Below are positions 27,900-36,816 of a stretch of 64,000 nucleotides of DNA, piece by piece. The number at the start of each line of letters is the position of its first letter. Positions within the stretch are counted from its first letter, which is position 1. The stretch covers positions 630,655-694,654 of the forward strand of contig NZ_LMEA01000007.1 in NCBI RefSeq assembly GCF_001425235.1. The letters are read 5' to 3'. Below the pieces are notes generated by a model. It was not told the DNA's origin and made no database searches. It saw nothing but the letters and a program-made list of their open reading frames with translations. Source of the stretch: Devosia sp. Root413D1. Its GTDB lineage: Bacteria; Pseudomonadota; Alphaproteobacteria; Rhizobiales; Devosiaceae. The translations under genes and the position numbers were made by a program.

Positions 27900-30564
27900 G
27901 CGCCTCGATCGTCGCTTCGGCTCGGCGGCGCCAAGCGAGTGCGCCTTGCGCTTGGGCGCAGGCCATCGCGGCAACGGCACGGTCTTTGGCCTCCCGCCTG
28001 TCGGCGCAGGTCAAAGCCTCCGCACGCAGCACCTCGGGCGCATTCCAGCCAACGGTGCCGGCGGCGACGCGTTGACTGGCCAGCGGCGTCAGGAAGGCCG
28101 GATCGAAGGTCGGCAGCATATCGACGACTTTGCGGGGCAACTCCGGCAACGGGCTGATGCGACCCGAGCGACCCATGGAGCGCGCAGCCTCGAAGCCAAC
28201 GATCCAGTCGTTCCAGAATGTGGTTCCGATCCGTACCGCGGTTTCGCGGAAACTGGCGAGAGATTGGTCCACGAAGTCGTAGTCCGCGGTCCACAGTCCA
28301 AGCGGCACCGCGGCCAGTGCCATGGTCTGGCACAGCGCTCCCGGATTGGCGCCGGCGTGCTCGATGGCACGCTGTACAAGCAGGTGGCTCCGCCCGATCT
28401 CGCCCTTGAGGAAGGCGATACGCGCCAGGATGATCCGCGCCGATACCCGATGGCTCACGTTAGAAAGCGGCAGGAACTCGTAGGGACAGGCCAGGACCTG
28501 CTCGGCAAGGTCTTCGGCCAGCAGATGTCGCCCGAGGAAGTGTTCGGCCTGGGAGCGCATCCGCATCGCCGTCAGCTTGATCTCGGGCGAGTGCAGCCTG
28601 TCGGCCGCCGCGTCCATGTCGGTCGCTGCGAGCAGCGTCTCGGGATAGTCGCCTGTGGTGATGGCCGCCCCGAAACGAGCCATGACGCCTTCCGGTACGA
28701 CGTCTCCTGTCTCGGCTTCGATCCTTCGCGCACGGTTCGCGAGGGCGGCAAACGCACCGGTATCTCCCGATATGCTGGAAATCAGCACGGCGTGGACCAG
28801 GGAAAGCCGCAACGCGTCACGCCGGAGCGGCGCATCCGGCAGGTCCACGGACTCGAGCGCGGCCTCGATGTGCTGCAAGTACTCGCCGGTCAACGGAAAT
28901 TGCTGGCCGAACTGCAGTGAGAGCAGGGTCAGCCGCTTGCCGATCATGCGGTCCCCATCGGGTGAGAACGCCCAGGCCAGCGCGGCCCGGGCGTCGCCGA
29001 CGAGCCCGCCATAGCGCGCCATCCAGTCACTCCAGCCGACAGTGAGGATAGCTTCCTCTGCTCCGGCAAGCAGGTCGCAGCAATCCAGCGCGTGCCGACG
29101 GCGTACCGCATTGACGTCGGTTGCCTCGAGGAGCCGCTCAAGTGCGTAGGTTCGGGTGGTCTCCAGCAGCCGATAGCGCACGACATCGCCGGAGATATCG
29201 ACCTGCAGCAGCGATTTGCGAGCCAGTGTAGCGACGGCGCGCAGCGTACCGCTGTCATCGAGTTCGCCACCCGCCGCGATGCCGATGGCGCTTTGCAGGG
29301 TGAAACTGGACTGGAACACCGCGAGGCGGTTGAGCACCAGGCGCGCTTGGTCATCGAGCGCAGCGTAGCTCCAGCCGAGCGTCGCCTCGAGGCTGCGGTG
29401 CCGAGGATTGGCGGTTCGCCGGCCCTCGGCCATCGAGAGGAACCGACCATCGAGCTGTGCCGCCAGTTCGCGGATGCTGATGACGTCGATCAGGCTGGCC
29501 GCGAGCTCGATGGCGAGGGGGATTCCGTCGAGCCGTCGACACAGTTCCGCAATGGCGCCGACCTCGGCGTCGGTGATCTGCATGGCGGGAGAGTTTGCCG
29601 CGGCACGCTCGAGGAATAACTCGACCGCCGGGTAGAGCGCCGCCTCCCCCACTGTCTCGAGGGTCTCCTCGGGAACGGCGAGTCCGGGCAGGCGGAACAG
29701 CGTTTCGCCGCTTGCCCTCAGGGCCTCCCGACTGGTGGCCAAAATGCTGACATTGGGGGCATGCGCCAGCAGCGCTTCGACGAGTTGCGCCGCCAGGTCG
29801 ATCAAATGCTCGCAGTTGTCGAGCACCACCAGCAACTCGGCGTCGGCAAGGCTGCTGGCGATCTGCCGGAAGCTGTCGCGTTCGGACGCATCGACTCCCA
29901 GCGAGGCGGCGAGCCAGGTTCCCGCCTCCTCGATTGAGGTCACCGGTGACAGGTCGACGAACCGGACCCCACCGGCAAAACGCTCGGCGTTCCGCTCGGC
30001 CCAGGCGATCGCCAGGGTGCTCTTGCCGATGCCACCCGGCCCCGCCACGCTGACGAGACGAGAGCGCTGCAGGGCCGAGGACAGCGAACGCATCGCATCC
30101 TCGCGTCCCAGCATCCGCACGATCTGAGCCGGCAGCCCAAGCGCCATGCCCGGAGAAGCCGGCACGGAAGCGAGCGCCGGCCCGTGGCCGATCCGGCCGA
30201 CGAAACGATAGCCGCGACCATGCTCGTTGACGATGAAGCGCGTGCCCGACTGGCCATCGCCAAGCGCTTTGCGCAAGGCGCTCATGTGCACCCTGAGGCT
30301 CGATTCATCCACCTGCATGCCGGGCCAGACCCGCTGCAGCAGCTCATTGTGGCTGACCACCTCCCCCGACCGCTCGATCAGCGCGATCAGCAGGTCCAAG
30401 GCTCGGCCGCCCAGCCGCAATTCGCTGTCGCGGTCAGTGAGCCGGCGTTCGGTCAGGTCGAGCACGAAGGGCCCAAAGCTCACCAAATCTGCTGCGGTCT
30501 GGGCCAAGGCGAGTAAGTCCGACGTGGCGCCATTGCCACGTTCCGAAGCTAGCCGGGCGAACAT
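27886..30564 (-). CDS. Winged-helix/STAND-ATPase/TPR transcriptional regulator (full length)
   Basis: An 892-aa protein. After about 28 residues comes an OmpR-type winged helix (30-123) with LGGRALDLLIAL, VDESSLRVHMSALRKAL and GRGYRFVG. The ATPase has P-loop GPGGIGKST (175-183), Walker B LVVLDNCEH (245-253) and LDGIPLAIELAA. From about 470 to the end are helical, TPR-like repeats finishing with GTVGWNAPEVLRAEAL, a motif shared with the paralogues. Proteins of this design (compare MalT and AfsR) are ATP-dependent, ligand-gated activators. It is divergent from an MFS transporter gene by 133 nt, the best candidate target. The ribosome binding site is weak. Confidence 0.88.
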   Translation of the reverse strand: MFARLASERGNGATSDLLALAQTAADLVSFGPFVLDLTERRLTDRDSELRLGGRALDLLIALIERSGEVVSHNELLQRVWPGMQVDESSLRVHMSALRKALGDGQSGTRFIVNEHGRGYRFVGRIGHGPALASVPASPGMALGLPAQIVRMLGREDAMRSLSSALQRSRLVSVAGPGGIGKSTLAIAWAERNAERFAGGVRFVDLSPVTSIEEAGTWLAASLGVDASERDSFRQIASSLADAELLVVLDNCEHLIDLAAQLVEALLAHAPNVSILATSREALRASGETLFRLPGLAVPEETLETVGEAALYPAVELFLERAAANSPAMQITDAEVGAIAELCRRLDGIPLAIELAASLIDVISIRELAAQLDGRFLSMAEGRRTANPRHRSLEATLGWSYAALDDQARLVLNRLAVFQSSFTLQSAIGIAAGGELDDSGTLRAVATLARKSLLQVDISGDVVRYRLLETTRTYALERLLEATDVNAVRRRHALDCCDLLAGAEEAILTVGWSDWMARYGGLVGDARAALAWAFSPDGDRMIGKRLTLLSLQFGQQFPLTGEYLQHIEAALESVDLPDAPLRRDALRLSLVHAVLISSISGDTGAFAALANRARRIEAETGDVVPEGVMARFGAAITTGDYPETLLAATDMDAAADRLHSPEIKLTAMRMRSQAEHFLGRHLLAEDLAEQVLACPYEFLPLSNVSHRVSARIILARIAFLKGEIGRSHLLVQRAIEHAGANPGALCQTMALAAVPLGLWTADYDFVDQSLASFRETAVRIGTTFWNDWIVGFEAARSMGRSGRISPLPELPRKVVDMLPTFDPAFLTPLASQRVAAGTVGWNAPEVLRAEALTCADRREAKDRAVAAMACAQAQGALAWRRRAEATIEALTPR

Positions 30565-30584
30565 CCAACCACGAGCGAAACGAT

Positions 30585-30636
30585 GTTAAGCGAATGCACC
30601 AAAGGCCTGCGATTGCGGGACTTAACAAGATTTAAC
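30585..30636. promoter_or_regulatory. Candidate operator in the STAND regulator/MFS divergent region
   Basis: TTAAC occurs at 30622-30626 and again at 30632-30636, exactly 10 bp apart, the direct-repeat spacing bound by OmpR/PhoB-type winged helices. An inverted copy, GTTAAG, lies at 30585-30590. The octamer GTTAAGCG (30585-30592) resembles GTTAATCG at 40729-40736, upstream of another locus of this regulator family. Binding is inferred, not shown. Confidence 0.45.
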
Positions 30637-30697
30637 GCCGCGCCGAGGGCGCCCCCGCATAGCCTCTGTGGAACGATACAAACAGGCGGGACGGGCC

Positions 30698-32083
30698 ATG
30701 TCGATCGCAACCGGTCACATCGGAATGGATTTGACGAACGACACGGCGCCGAGGGCCTCGGCGGCGTCCATTGTCGAGCGCATGGATCGCCTGCCGCTCA
30801 CCTGGATGCATCTGGGGATCGTTGCGATCGGCGCGTTCGGCTTCACCTTCGATCTCATGGAGGTGTCGCTCGGCAACGTGCTGTCGGCGGTGTTCAGCGC
30901 CCCGCCCTACGCCGTCGAGGCGGTGCAGCTCTCGTGGTTGCTCGCCGCCATGTATGTCGGCGCCATTCCCGGTGCACTCATCGCCGGGTGGCTGGCCGAT
31001 CGCTATGGCCGGAAACAGGTGATGCTCGCCGTGCTGCTGGTGCTGTGCGTCACCTCCATCGCCGCCGCGGCGAGCCCTGACGTCAATACGCTGATCGTCT
31101 CGCGGATTTTGTCGGGGCTGGCGCTCGGCGCCTATCCGCCGCTGCTGTTCTCGTTCTTCACCGACTTCATGCCGCCGCGCCGCCGCGGCACGGTGATCAT
31201 GATGACGGCCGGCATCGCGTCGCTCGGGCCGGTGCTGATGATCTTCCTCGTGCGCTGGCTGACGCCCATTCAGCCGTTCGGCGTCGAAGCCTGGCGCTGG
31301 GCTTTCATTCTCGGCGCTGTGGGCGCGCTGGTGGTGGCGATCTGCTTCCGTTTCGTGCCGGAATCGCCGCGCTGGCTGGTTGCCCGCGGCCGCATCCGGG
31401 AGGCCGAACTGGCGCTCGAAGGGTTCGAACGCTCGCGCGTCGCCATTCCGAATCCCCCAGGCGCTGCGCCGGTTCCGCCGCCGGTGGCGCATCCGGTCGA
31501 TGCCGCCGACGCCAAGCCGAACCGCTGGCACTTCGTCCTGGTCGCAGCCATCTATTTTGCCTCGCCCTGGGGCACCGTAGCCTTCCCGCTGCTGATGGGC
31601 GCAGTGCTGATCGAGAAGGGCTTCGCGCTCTCCGACAGCCTGTTCTATGTCGGCGTCTCGATGTTCGGACCGGCGATCGGCACGATCATCGGATCGCTGT
31701 TCGTCGACAAGTTCGAGCGCCGGATCGGCCTCGTTGCCTTTGGCCTCGGAATGATCGTTTCCGCCATCGCCTTTGCCGCCAGCCTCAACCCGCTTTGGCT
31801 GATGGCTGCCGGCATCGCCTTCCAGCTACTGGCGATGATGCAGGTCCCGACCATGACCATTTACGCGGCGGAATTGTTCCCCACGGCATGGCGGGCACGC
31901 ACCTCAACGGCGGCATGGTCGATCAACCGCCTCGCCTCGGCAGTGGCGCCGCTGGTGCTGTTGCCGCTTTTGAAGACGCATGGAATCTGGCCCATGTTCT
32001 CGGTGATGATCGCGATCCTAGCGGTCGGCATCGCAATAGTTTTCGTGGCGCCCAACGGCAAGGCCGGGCGCGCCGTCGACTGA
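30698..32083 (+). CDS. MFS transporter, metabolite:H+ symporter-like
   Basis: A 461-aa, roughly 12-helix transporter. Segments WLADRYGRKQVML and VPESPRWLVARGR between helices 2/3 and 6/7 are the standard motifs of the sugar porter/AAHS type of MFS, and GFTFDLMEVSLGN in the first helix resembles the DxxE pattern of acid transporters. Start candidates are ATG 30698 and ATG 30725. It is divergent from the STAND regulator ending at 27886, which probably controls it. The substrate is unknown. Confidence 0.85.
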   Translation: MSIATGHIGMDLTNDTAPRASAASIVERMDRLPLTWMHLGIVAIGAFGFTFDLMEVSLGNVLSAVFSAPPYAVEAVQLSWLLAAMYVGAIPGALIAGWLADRYGRKQVMLAVLLVLCVTSIAAAASPDVNTLIVSRILSGLALGAYPPLLFSFFTDFMPPRRRGTVIMMTAGIASLGPVLMIFLVRWLTPIQPFGVEAWRWAFILGAVGALVVAICFRFVPESPRWLVARGRIREAELALEGFERSRVAIPNPPGAAPVPPPVAHPVDAADAKPNRWHFVLVAAIYFASPWGTVAFPLLMGAVLIEKGFALSDSLFYVGVSMFGPAIGTIIGSLFVDKFERRIGLVAFGLGMIVSAIAFAASLNPLWLMAAGIAFQLLAMMQVPTMTIYAAELFPTAWRARTSTAAWSINRLASAVAPLVLLPLLKTHGIWPMFSVMIAILAVGIAIVFVAPNGKAGRAVD

Positions 32084-32106
32084 CAGGTATTGGTTTTTGC
32101 TGCAGC

Positions 32107-32135
32107 GGCCGCCGGCGCGATCTGTGTCGGCGGCC
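32107..32135 (+). terminator. Hairpin after the MFS gene
   Basis: GGCCGCCG (32107-32114) and CGGCGGCC (32128-32135) form an 8-bp stem with a 13-nt loop, 24 nt past the MFS stop. No T-run follows. The remaining 170 nt up to the next regulator must hold its promoter; no other gene is seen there. Confidence 0.45.
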
Positions 32136-32306
32136 AAGCAGGTTTATTGAATGGGGACGTTTCATGCGCGGCGCTGTGGACGCAGCACGCTACCGCAACC
32201 TGTGCCGGGCAGCCTCGCGGCGGCGAGGCTTGCGCAACCCTCGCGGCCTACCCTACCGTCCGGTGCGGGGCGCTTCCCCTGAGCTGGCCGAGAGCGGTGC
32301 AACGTG

Positions 32307-35087
32307 ATGGACGAAGCTGGAGATCCTTCGGCTGACGACCCCGGTGTGGTGGTGTCTGGCCACGGCTCCGGCGCTCCATCCTATGCTTTTGGCCCGTTCG
32401 AGCTGTCGGCGGCCCGCCAGTTGCTCACCTTGAACGGGCAGCCGGTCCGGCTTGGCAGTCGCGCCATCATGATCCTTTCGGCGCTGCTGCAGCGGCCGGG
32501 CGAACTGGTGAGCAAGAACGACCTCCTGGCGAGCGCCTGGCCCGACACGCATGTCGAGGAAGGCAATCTCCGCGTGCACATCGCCGCCCTCCGCCGCGCG
32601 CTCGGCGATTCCAGCGAACTGCCCAAATACATCCTCAATGTCGCCGGCCGCGGCTACAAGTTCGTGGGCCCGGTATCACGGGAGATGAGCGGCCCCGCGC
32701 CACTGGAGGGCTTCACCCCGGCGATCCGTGACAACCTGCCGGCGCAGGTTGCCAATGTCATCGGACGGGCCGACGTCCTCGATGTGCTGGTAACGCTGCT
32801 GGAGCAATCGCGCGAAGTGACGATCGCCGGACCGGGTGGCATCGGCAAGACCACGGTCGCGGTCGCGCTGGCCCACAGGTTAAAGCATCAGTTTCGCAGT
32901 GGCGCCTACTTCATTGATCTGGCAGCAGTCTCGTCCGCAGACAACCTTCCATTCGCCGTCGCTTCGGCGCTTCGGATCGCCATCGACACCGAGCGGCCGG
33001 CGCAGAGCCTGGTTGCCCACCTCACGCGCGACGAGGCGTTGCTGGTGTTCGACAACTGCGAGCACGTGATCGATACCGCCGCGCATGTGACCGAGGCTAT
33101 CCTCAGGGGCTGCCCCGGCATCAGGATCGTCGCCACCAGCCATGAGCCGCTGCGGATGGAGGGCGAGCGGGTGTTCCGGCTGGCGCCGTTCGAACTGCCC
33201 CCGGGCGCAGATGGCCTGCCGCTGCGCGAGGCCCTGCTCCTCCCCGCCGTCGAGCTCTTCGTCTCGCACATGCTGGCCAACGACGACGCGCTGACCATCG
33301 GCGATGCCGATGTGCCGTTCATCGTCGAAATCTGCCGTCGGCTGGACGGATTGCCGCTGGCAATCGAGATCGCCGCCTCGCGCGTCGGCACGTTCGGCAT
33401 CGCCGAACTGGCTGCCCGGCTCGATGACCGCTTCGGCATCCTGACCGGCGGACGGCGCACCGCTGCGACGCGGCACCAGACCCTGAGCAATATGCTGGAT
33501 TGGAGCCACGACAACCTCGGCGAGCGCGATCGCGTCGTGTTGCGACGGCTGTCGGTATTCGCTGGCGAGTTTTCCATCGACGCTGCCGCGCTGGTGGCGG
33601 GCGACGAGCGTGTCAACCAGAGCAGCGCGACCGATGCGGTCATGAGTCTCGCGCGCAAATCCCTGCTGATGCAGGGTGCCCGGGACGGTGCGTCGAGCTT
33701 CCGCATGCTCGACAGCACGCGGATCTACGCCCAGGACAAGCTCGCGCAGGCCGGCGAGGTGAAGCGGGTCCGCGAACTGCACGTCCATTACCTCTGCGAT
33801 GTACTGCGCAGGGCGGAAACTGCCTGGAATACGACACCGGTGCCGGACTGGACCGACACCTACAAGCGCTACATCGACGATATCCGCACGGCTCTGAGTT
33901 GGTCCTTCGGGTCGGATGGCGATGCCGCAGGCGGGATCGTGCTGACCGGACTCAGCCTGCCGCTGGCCATGCAACTGGGCCTCCACGACGAGTTCCGCGA
34001 GCGCATGTTCCTTGCCATCGAGCATGCCGGACGGTTGCCCAAGCCACTTGTCGTGCCCGAACTGCGGCTGCACATCGCGAGGAACGCCTTCACCTACAAT
34101 GTCGGGCAGACCGTCGATGTCGCCTTTGCCCGCGCCGTGGAGCTGGCCGAAATGACGGGAAAGGACCGTCACCGGCTCGAGCCGCTGGTGCAGATCAGCT
34201 CTACCCATATCAGCCTCGCTCAATTCGAAACGGCCGCCGTCGTCGGCGCCCGAGCGCTGGAACTGGCATATCGGAGCGGCGACGAATACGCGGTTCTCTC
34301 CGCAAGCCGCGTCCAGGCGCAAGCCGCCCACTACGTCGGCCAGCACGGGCGCGCCATGGAGCTGGCCAACGCCGTGTTGCGCCACCCGGTGCGCAACATC
34401 CCCTACACCTATGGCTTCGTTCACACCGACCGCCGGATTTCGATGCGCTGGGTGTTGATGCGATCGCTATGGATGAGCGGCCGCGCCGACGAGGCGAGGC
34501 GGGTAGCCGAGGAAGGCATTGTCATCGCGCCCGATGCGGGTCCCGTCGCCCTGGCGCAACTGCTGGGCATGGCCGCGATCCCGGTCTATTTGTGGTGCGG
34601 CGACTACGGGCGGGCGCGCGAGCTGACGACGATGCTGCTCGAGCACTCGGAGCGCTACTCCTTCAAGTACTGGGCCCAGTGGGGTAAGTTGTTTGACGAC
34701 GTCATCGCCTGGCACACAGCGGGCCGGCCCATCCCCCCGGCGACAGGCGACCTGCAGGTACAGACTCTGTCGTCCATCGTGGGCCTCGCCGCCCCGCTGC
34801 CAACGACCATCAACCTCGCCGACTGGTCGGCCCCCGAACTGCTCCGGCTGCGCGGTGAGCGTGACAGCAGTGAAGCAGACCTGACCGACGCGCTGCAGCT
34901 CGCCCGGCAGCATGGGGCGCGCGCCTGGGAACTCCGTTGCGCGATGAGCCTTGGGCGTCTTTGGGCAAGCAGACGTCGACGGATGGAGGCCGTGGACCTG
35001 CTCAGCGGCACTCTCGAGCAACTGCCCGAGGGGCATGGCACTGCCGACCCGATCGCCGCCCGGGCGCTGTTGGCCGAGCTGGCCTAG
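32307..35087 (+). CDS. Winged-helix/STAND-ATPase/TPR transcriptional regulator (full length)
   Basis: A 926-aa paralogue of the regulators at 26517, 27886 and 41782. The winged helix spans about residues 27-122 (YAFGPFELSAARQ, LGSRAIMILSALL, GNLRVHIAALRRALG, NVAGRGYKFVG). The ATPase has P-loop GPGGIGKTT, Walker B LLVFDNCEHVIDT and [14 protein letters not shown]. The C-terminal 430 residues are TPR-like and end with ADWSAPELLRLRGE. The start is ATG 32307 with a GTG one codon earlier. Its stop shares a CTAG tetramer with the stop of the convergent hydrolase at 35084. The target is unknown; the adjacent hydrolase or upstream MFS are candidates. Confidence 0.88.
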   Translation: MDEAGDPSADDPGVVVSGHGSGAPSYAFGPFELSAARQLLTLNGQPVRLGSRAIMILSALLQRPGELVSKNDLLASAWPDTHVEEGNLRVHIAALRRALGDSSELPKYILNVAGRGYKFVGPVSREMSGPAPLEGFTPAIRDNLPAQVANVIGRADVLDVLVTLLEQSREVTIAGPGGIGKTTVAVALAHRLKHQFRSGAYFIDLAAVSSADNLPFAVASALRIAIDTERPAQSLVAHLTRDEALLVFDNCEHVIDTAAHVTEAILRGCPGIRIVATSHEPLRMEGERVFRLAPFELPPGADGLPLREALLLPAVELFVSHMLANDDALTIGDADVPFIVEICRRLDGLPLAIEIAASRVGTFGIAELAARLDDRFGILTGGRRTAATRHQTLSNMLDWSHDNLGERDRVVLRRLSVFAGEFSIDAAALVAGDERVNQSSATDAVMSLARKSLLMQGARDGASSFRMLDSTRIYAQDKLAQAGEVKRVRELHVHYLCDVLRRAETAWNTTPVPDWTDTYKRYIDDIRTALSWSFGSDGDAAGGIVLTGLSLPLAMQLGLHDEFRERMFLAIEHAGRLPKPLVVPELRLHIARNAFTYNVGQTVDVAFARAVELAEMTGKDRHRLEPLVQISSTHISLAQFETAAVVGARALELAYRSGDEYAVLSASRVQAQAAHYVGQHGRAMELANAVLRHPVRNIPYTYGFVHTDRRISMRWVLMRSLWMSGRADEARRVAEEGIVIAPDAGPVALAQLLGMAAIPVYLWCGDYGRARELTTMLLEHSERYSFKYWAQWGKLFDDVIAWHTAGRPIPPATGDLQVQTLSSIVGLAAPLPTTINLADWSAPELLRLRGERDSSEADLTDALQLARQHGARAWELRCAMSLGRLWASRRRRMEAVDLLSGTLEQLPEGHGTADPIAARALLAELA

Positions 35088-35914
35088 CCGCGCTGCTTGA
35101 GCGCGGTGAGTTCGCCGGTGTCGTGGCTGCAGAAGATCTCGATCTCGCCGCTATGAGCTTGCTGCAGCTGGCGGAGCCGCTCCAGGTTGTGCCGCGCCGC
35201 CGGCAGGTCGGTGGTCATGATCCGCTCGTAGAGCGCCAGACCCGGCGGCATGCCGCCTTTCGCCAGCAGCTCGCTGTGGTGAAGATACGCATCGCCGGCA
35301 TTCAGCAGCCAGCCGTCGCTCGTCGATACCGCAACGCCGGCGTGACCCAGGGTGTGGCCGCGCAACGGGATGAGCAGGATTTCGGGTGGCAGGCCTTCCA
35401 GCTGGCGCACCGCCTCGAAGCCGAACCAGGCCTCGCCGTCGGGGGTGTAGCTCCGCCAGTCGCGGACCGCATCCCACTGCAGCGGCCGGTAGCGCTGGTT
35501 GCCGACGAAGCCTCGCGGCAGCTGCCGCGCCGCATCGTGCTCGGCCGCAAGCAGATGCACCTTGGCGCCTGGAAAGTCCTCGAGCCCGCCGGCGTGATCG
35601 AAATCGAGGTGGGTCAGCACAATGTTCCGTACGTCGCGGGCCGAATAGCCCAGCGCCTCGACCTGGCGGATGGCCGTATCCGCTTCCCGAAGCCGAGGGT
35701 TGAGCACCAGCGGCCAGAGATGGCTTAGGCGCCGCTCCGGGATGCTGCTCACATCCTGCAGGCCATAGCCGGTGTCGACCAGCACGAGGCTGTCGGCCAG
35801 CTCGATCAGCAGGCAATGGGTACAGATATTGGCGCTGAGGCCGGTCGCGGCGCTGTCGTAGAAGCGACCGCCGACCGGGCAATGGCTTCCGCAGTTCAGG
35901 TGGTGGATACGCAT
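35084..35914 (-). CDS. Metallo-beta-lactamase-fold hydrolase (lactonase-like)
   Basis: A 276-aa enzyme. The metal-binding signature is VLTHLDFDHAGGL with His102, Asp104, Asp106 and His107, followed by the second-shell His in LRGHTLGHAGV, the bridging Asp in LLNAGDAYLHH, and a final His in CSHD. The size and the N-terminal LVLVDTGYG are like N-acyl homoserine lactonases and related COG0491 enzymes. However, the first motif is HxDxDH, not the HxHxDH of AiiA, so quorum-signal lactonase activity is only a possibility. A GAGG site precedes the ATG. It may be co-transcribed with the alpha/beta hydrolase upstream. Confidence 0.85.
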   Translation of the reverse strand: MRIHHLNCGSHCPVGGRFYDSAATGLSANICTHCLLIELADSLVLVDTGYGLQDVSSIPERRLSHLWPLVLNPRLREADTAIRQVEALGYSARDVRNIVLTHLDFDHAGGLEDFPGAKVHLLAAEHDAARQLPRGFVGNQRYRPLQWDAVRDWRSYTPDGEAWFGFEAVRQLEGLPPEILLIPLRGHTLGHAGVAVSTSDGWLLNAGDAYLHHSELLAKGGMPPGLALYERIMTTDLPAARHNLERLRQLQQAHSGEIEIFCSHDTGELTALKQRG

Positions 35915-35933
35915 CGAACCTCACCCCAGGGCA

Positions 35934-35953
35934 GGCCGGCCCGTAGACCGGCC
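35934..35953. terminator. Short GC hairpin between two minus-strand hydrolase genes
   Basis: GGCCGG (35934-35939) and CCGGCC (35948-35953) with an 8-nt loop, located in the 49-nt gap between the alpha/beta hydrolase stop (35964) and the metallo-hydrolase start (35914). It lacks a T-run; it may only attenuate. Confidence 0.35.
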
Positions 35954-35963
35954 CGCTACTATG

Positions 35964-36782
35964 TCATGCCACCGAGCGTTTGAGAGCGGCGACATTGCTG
36001 CGGCCGGAGCGGGCGTTGCGGCTCGCCCAGTCGAGCGCCAGGTCGGCGACCTCCTCCCAGCCGAGATCCATGCAGGTCCAGTGCGACCGATCGGGGAAGA
36101 TCCGAAGCTCGGTCTTGGAAGGCGCGCGCTTCTGCCGCTCGTAATTGGCCCGCGTCATGCTCGCATCGGCCACCAGATCCTTGCCGCCGCCGATCATCAG
36201 CAGCGGCGCCCGCTGCGGGTTGTCCCACTGGATCTTGCCGGTCTGCGTCAGGATGCCGTCCCAATAGAGCTTTCCGGGGGTCGGCACGATGTAGCGATCA
36301 TAGAGCGCATCGGACTGGCCGGCGGGGATGGTCTGGGCGAAACGCGTCGCGAAGAACTTGCGCGACATCTGCATCACCCGCCCCCAGCTGCCGAACGAGC
36401 CGAGCACCGGGAAGGCCGAGACGATCGAATGCGGCCCCAGCGGCACGCCGGTGGTCGGCGCCGGGTCGATGGCGACGCCGGCAACGCCGAGGCCGCGATT
36501 GAGCAGGCTCTGCACCATCACGCCGCCGGCCGAGTGTCCCATCAGGATCGGCTCTTCCGGCAGGCTGCGAATGGTGCGGTCGAGGTGTTCGAGGATCTTG
36601 AGGAAGCCGACCGTCCGGAGCTCGGGGTGTGAATGCGCCCGCAGTTCAGCGGGATCGCGATCGTCGTAGGGCCAGTTGGGCGCCACGACGCGGTAGCCCT
36701 TGGCTTCGTAGTGGGCGACCCATTTCTCCCAGCTCTTGGCATTGAGCCAGGCGCCGTGGACCAGAACGATGGTGTTGCTCAT
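35964..36782 (-). CDS. Alpha/beta hydrolase
   Basis: A 272-aa cytosolic hydrolase starting MSNTIVLVHGAWLNAKSWEKW, with AAGGAG 7 nt upstream of the ATG at 36782. The nucleophile elbow is LMGHSAGGVM (Ser in GHSAG), the oxyanion segment is VHGAW, and the catalytic His is in DRSHWTCMD. The frame upstream to 36962 is not coding here because it crosses the neighbouring amidotransferase gene. Substrate unknown. It is the last gene of a run of seven on the minus strand. Confidence 0.87.
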   Translation of the reverse strand: MSNTIVLVHGAWLNAKSWEKWVAHYEAKGYRVVAPNWPYDDRDPAELRAHSHPELRTVGFLKILEHLDRTIRSLPEEPILMGHSAGGVMVQSLLNRGLGVAGVAIDPAPTTGVPLGPHSIVSAFPVLGSFGSWGRVMQMSRKFFATRFAQTIPAGQSDALYDRYIVPTPGKLYWDGILTQTGKIQWDNPQRAPLLMIGGGKDLVADASMTRANYERQKRAPSKTELRIFPDRSHWTCMDLGWEEVADLALDWASRNARSGRSNVAALKRSVA

Positions 36783-36816
36783 TCGTCGTCTCCTTGATTG
36801 TTCAGGCTCGGGTTGT

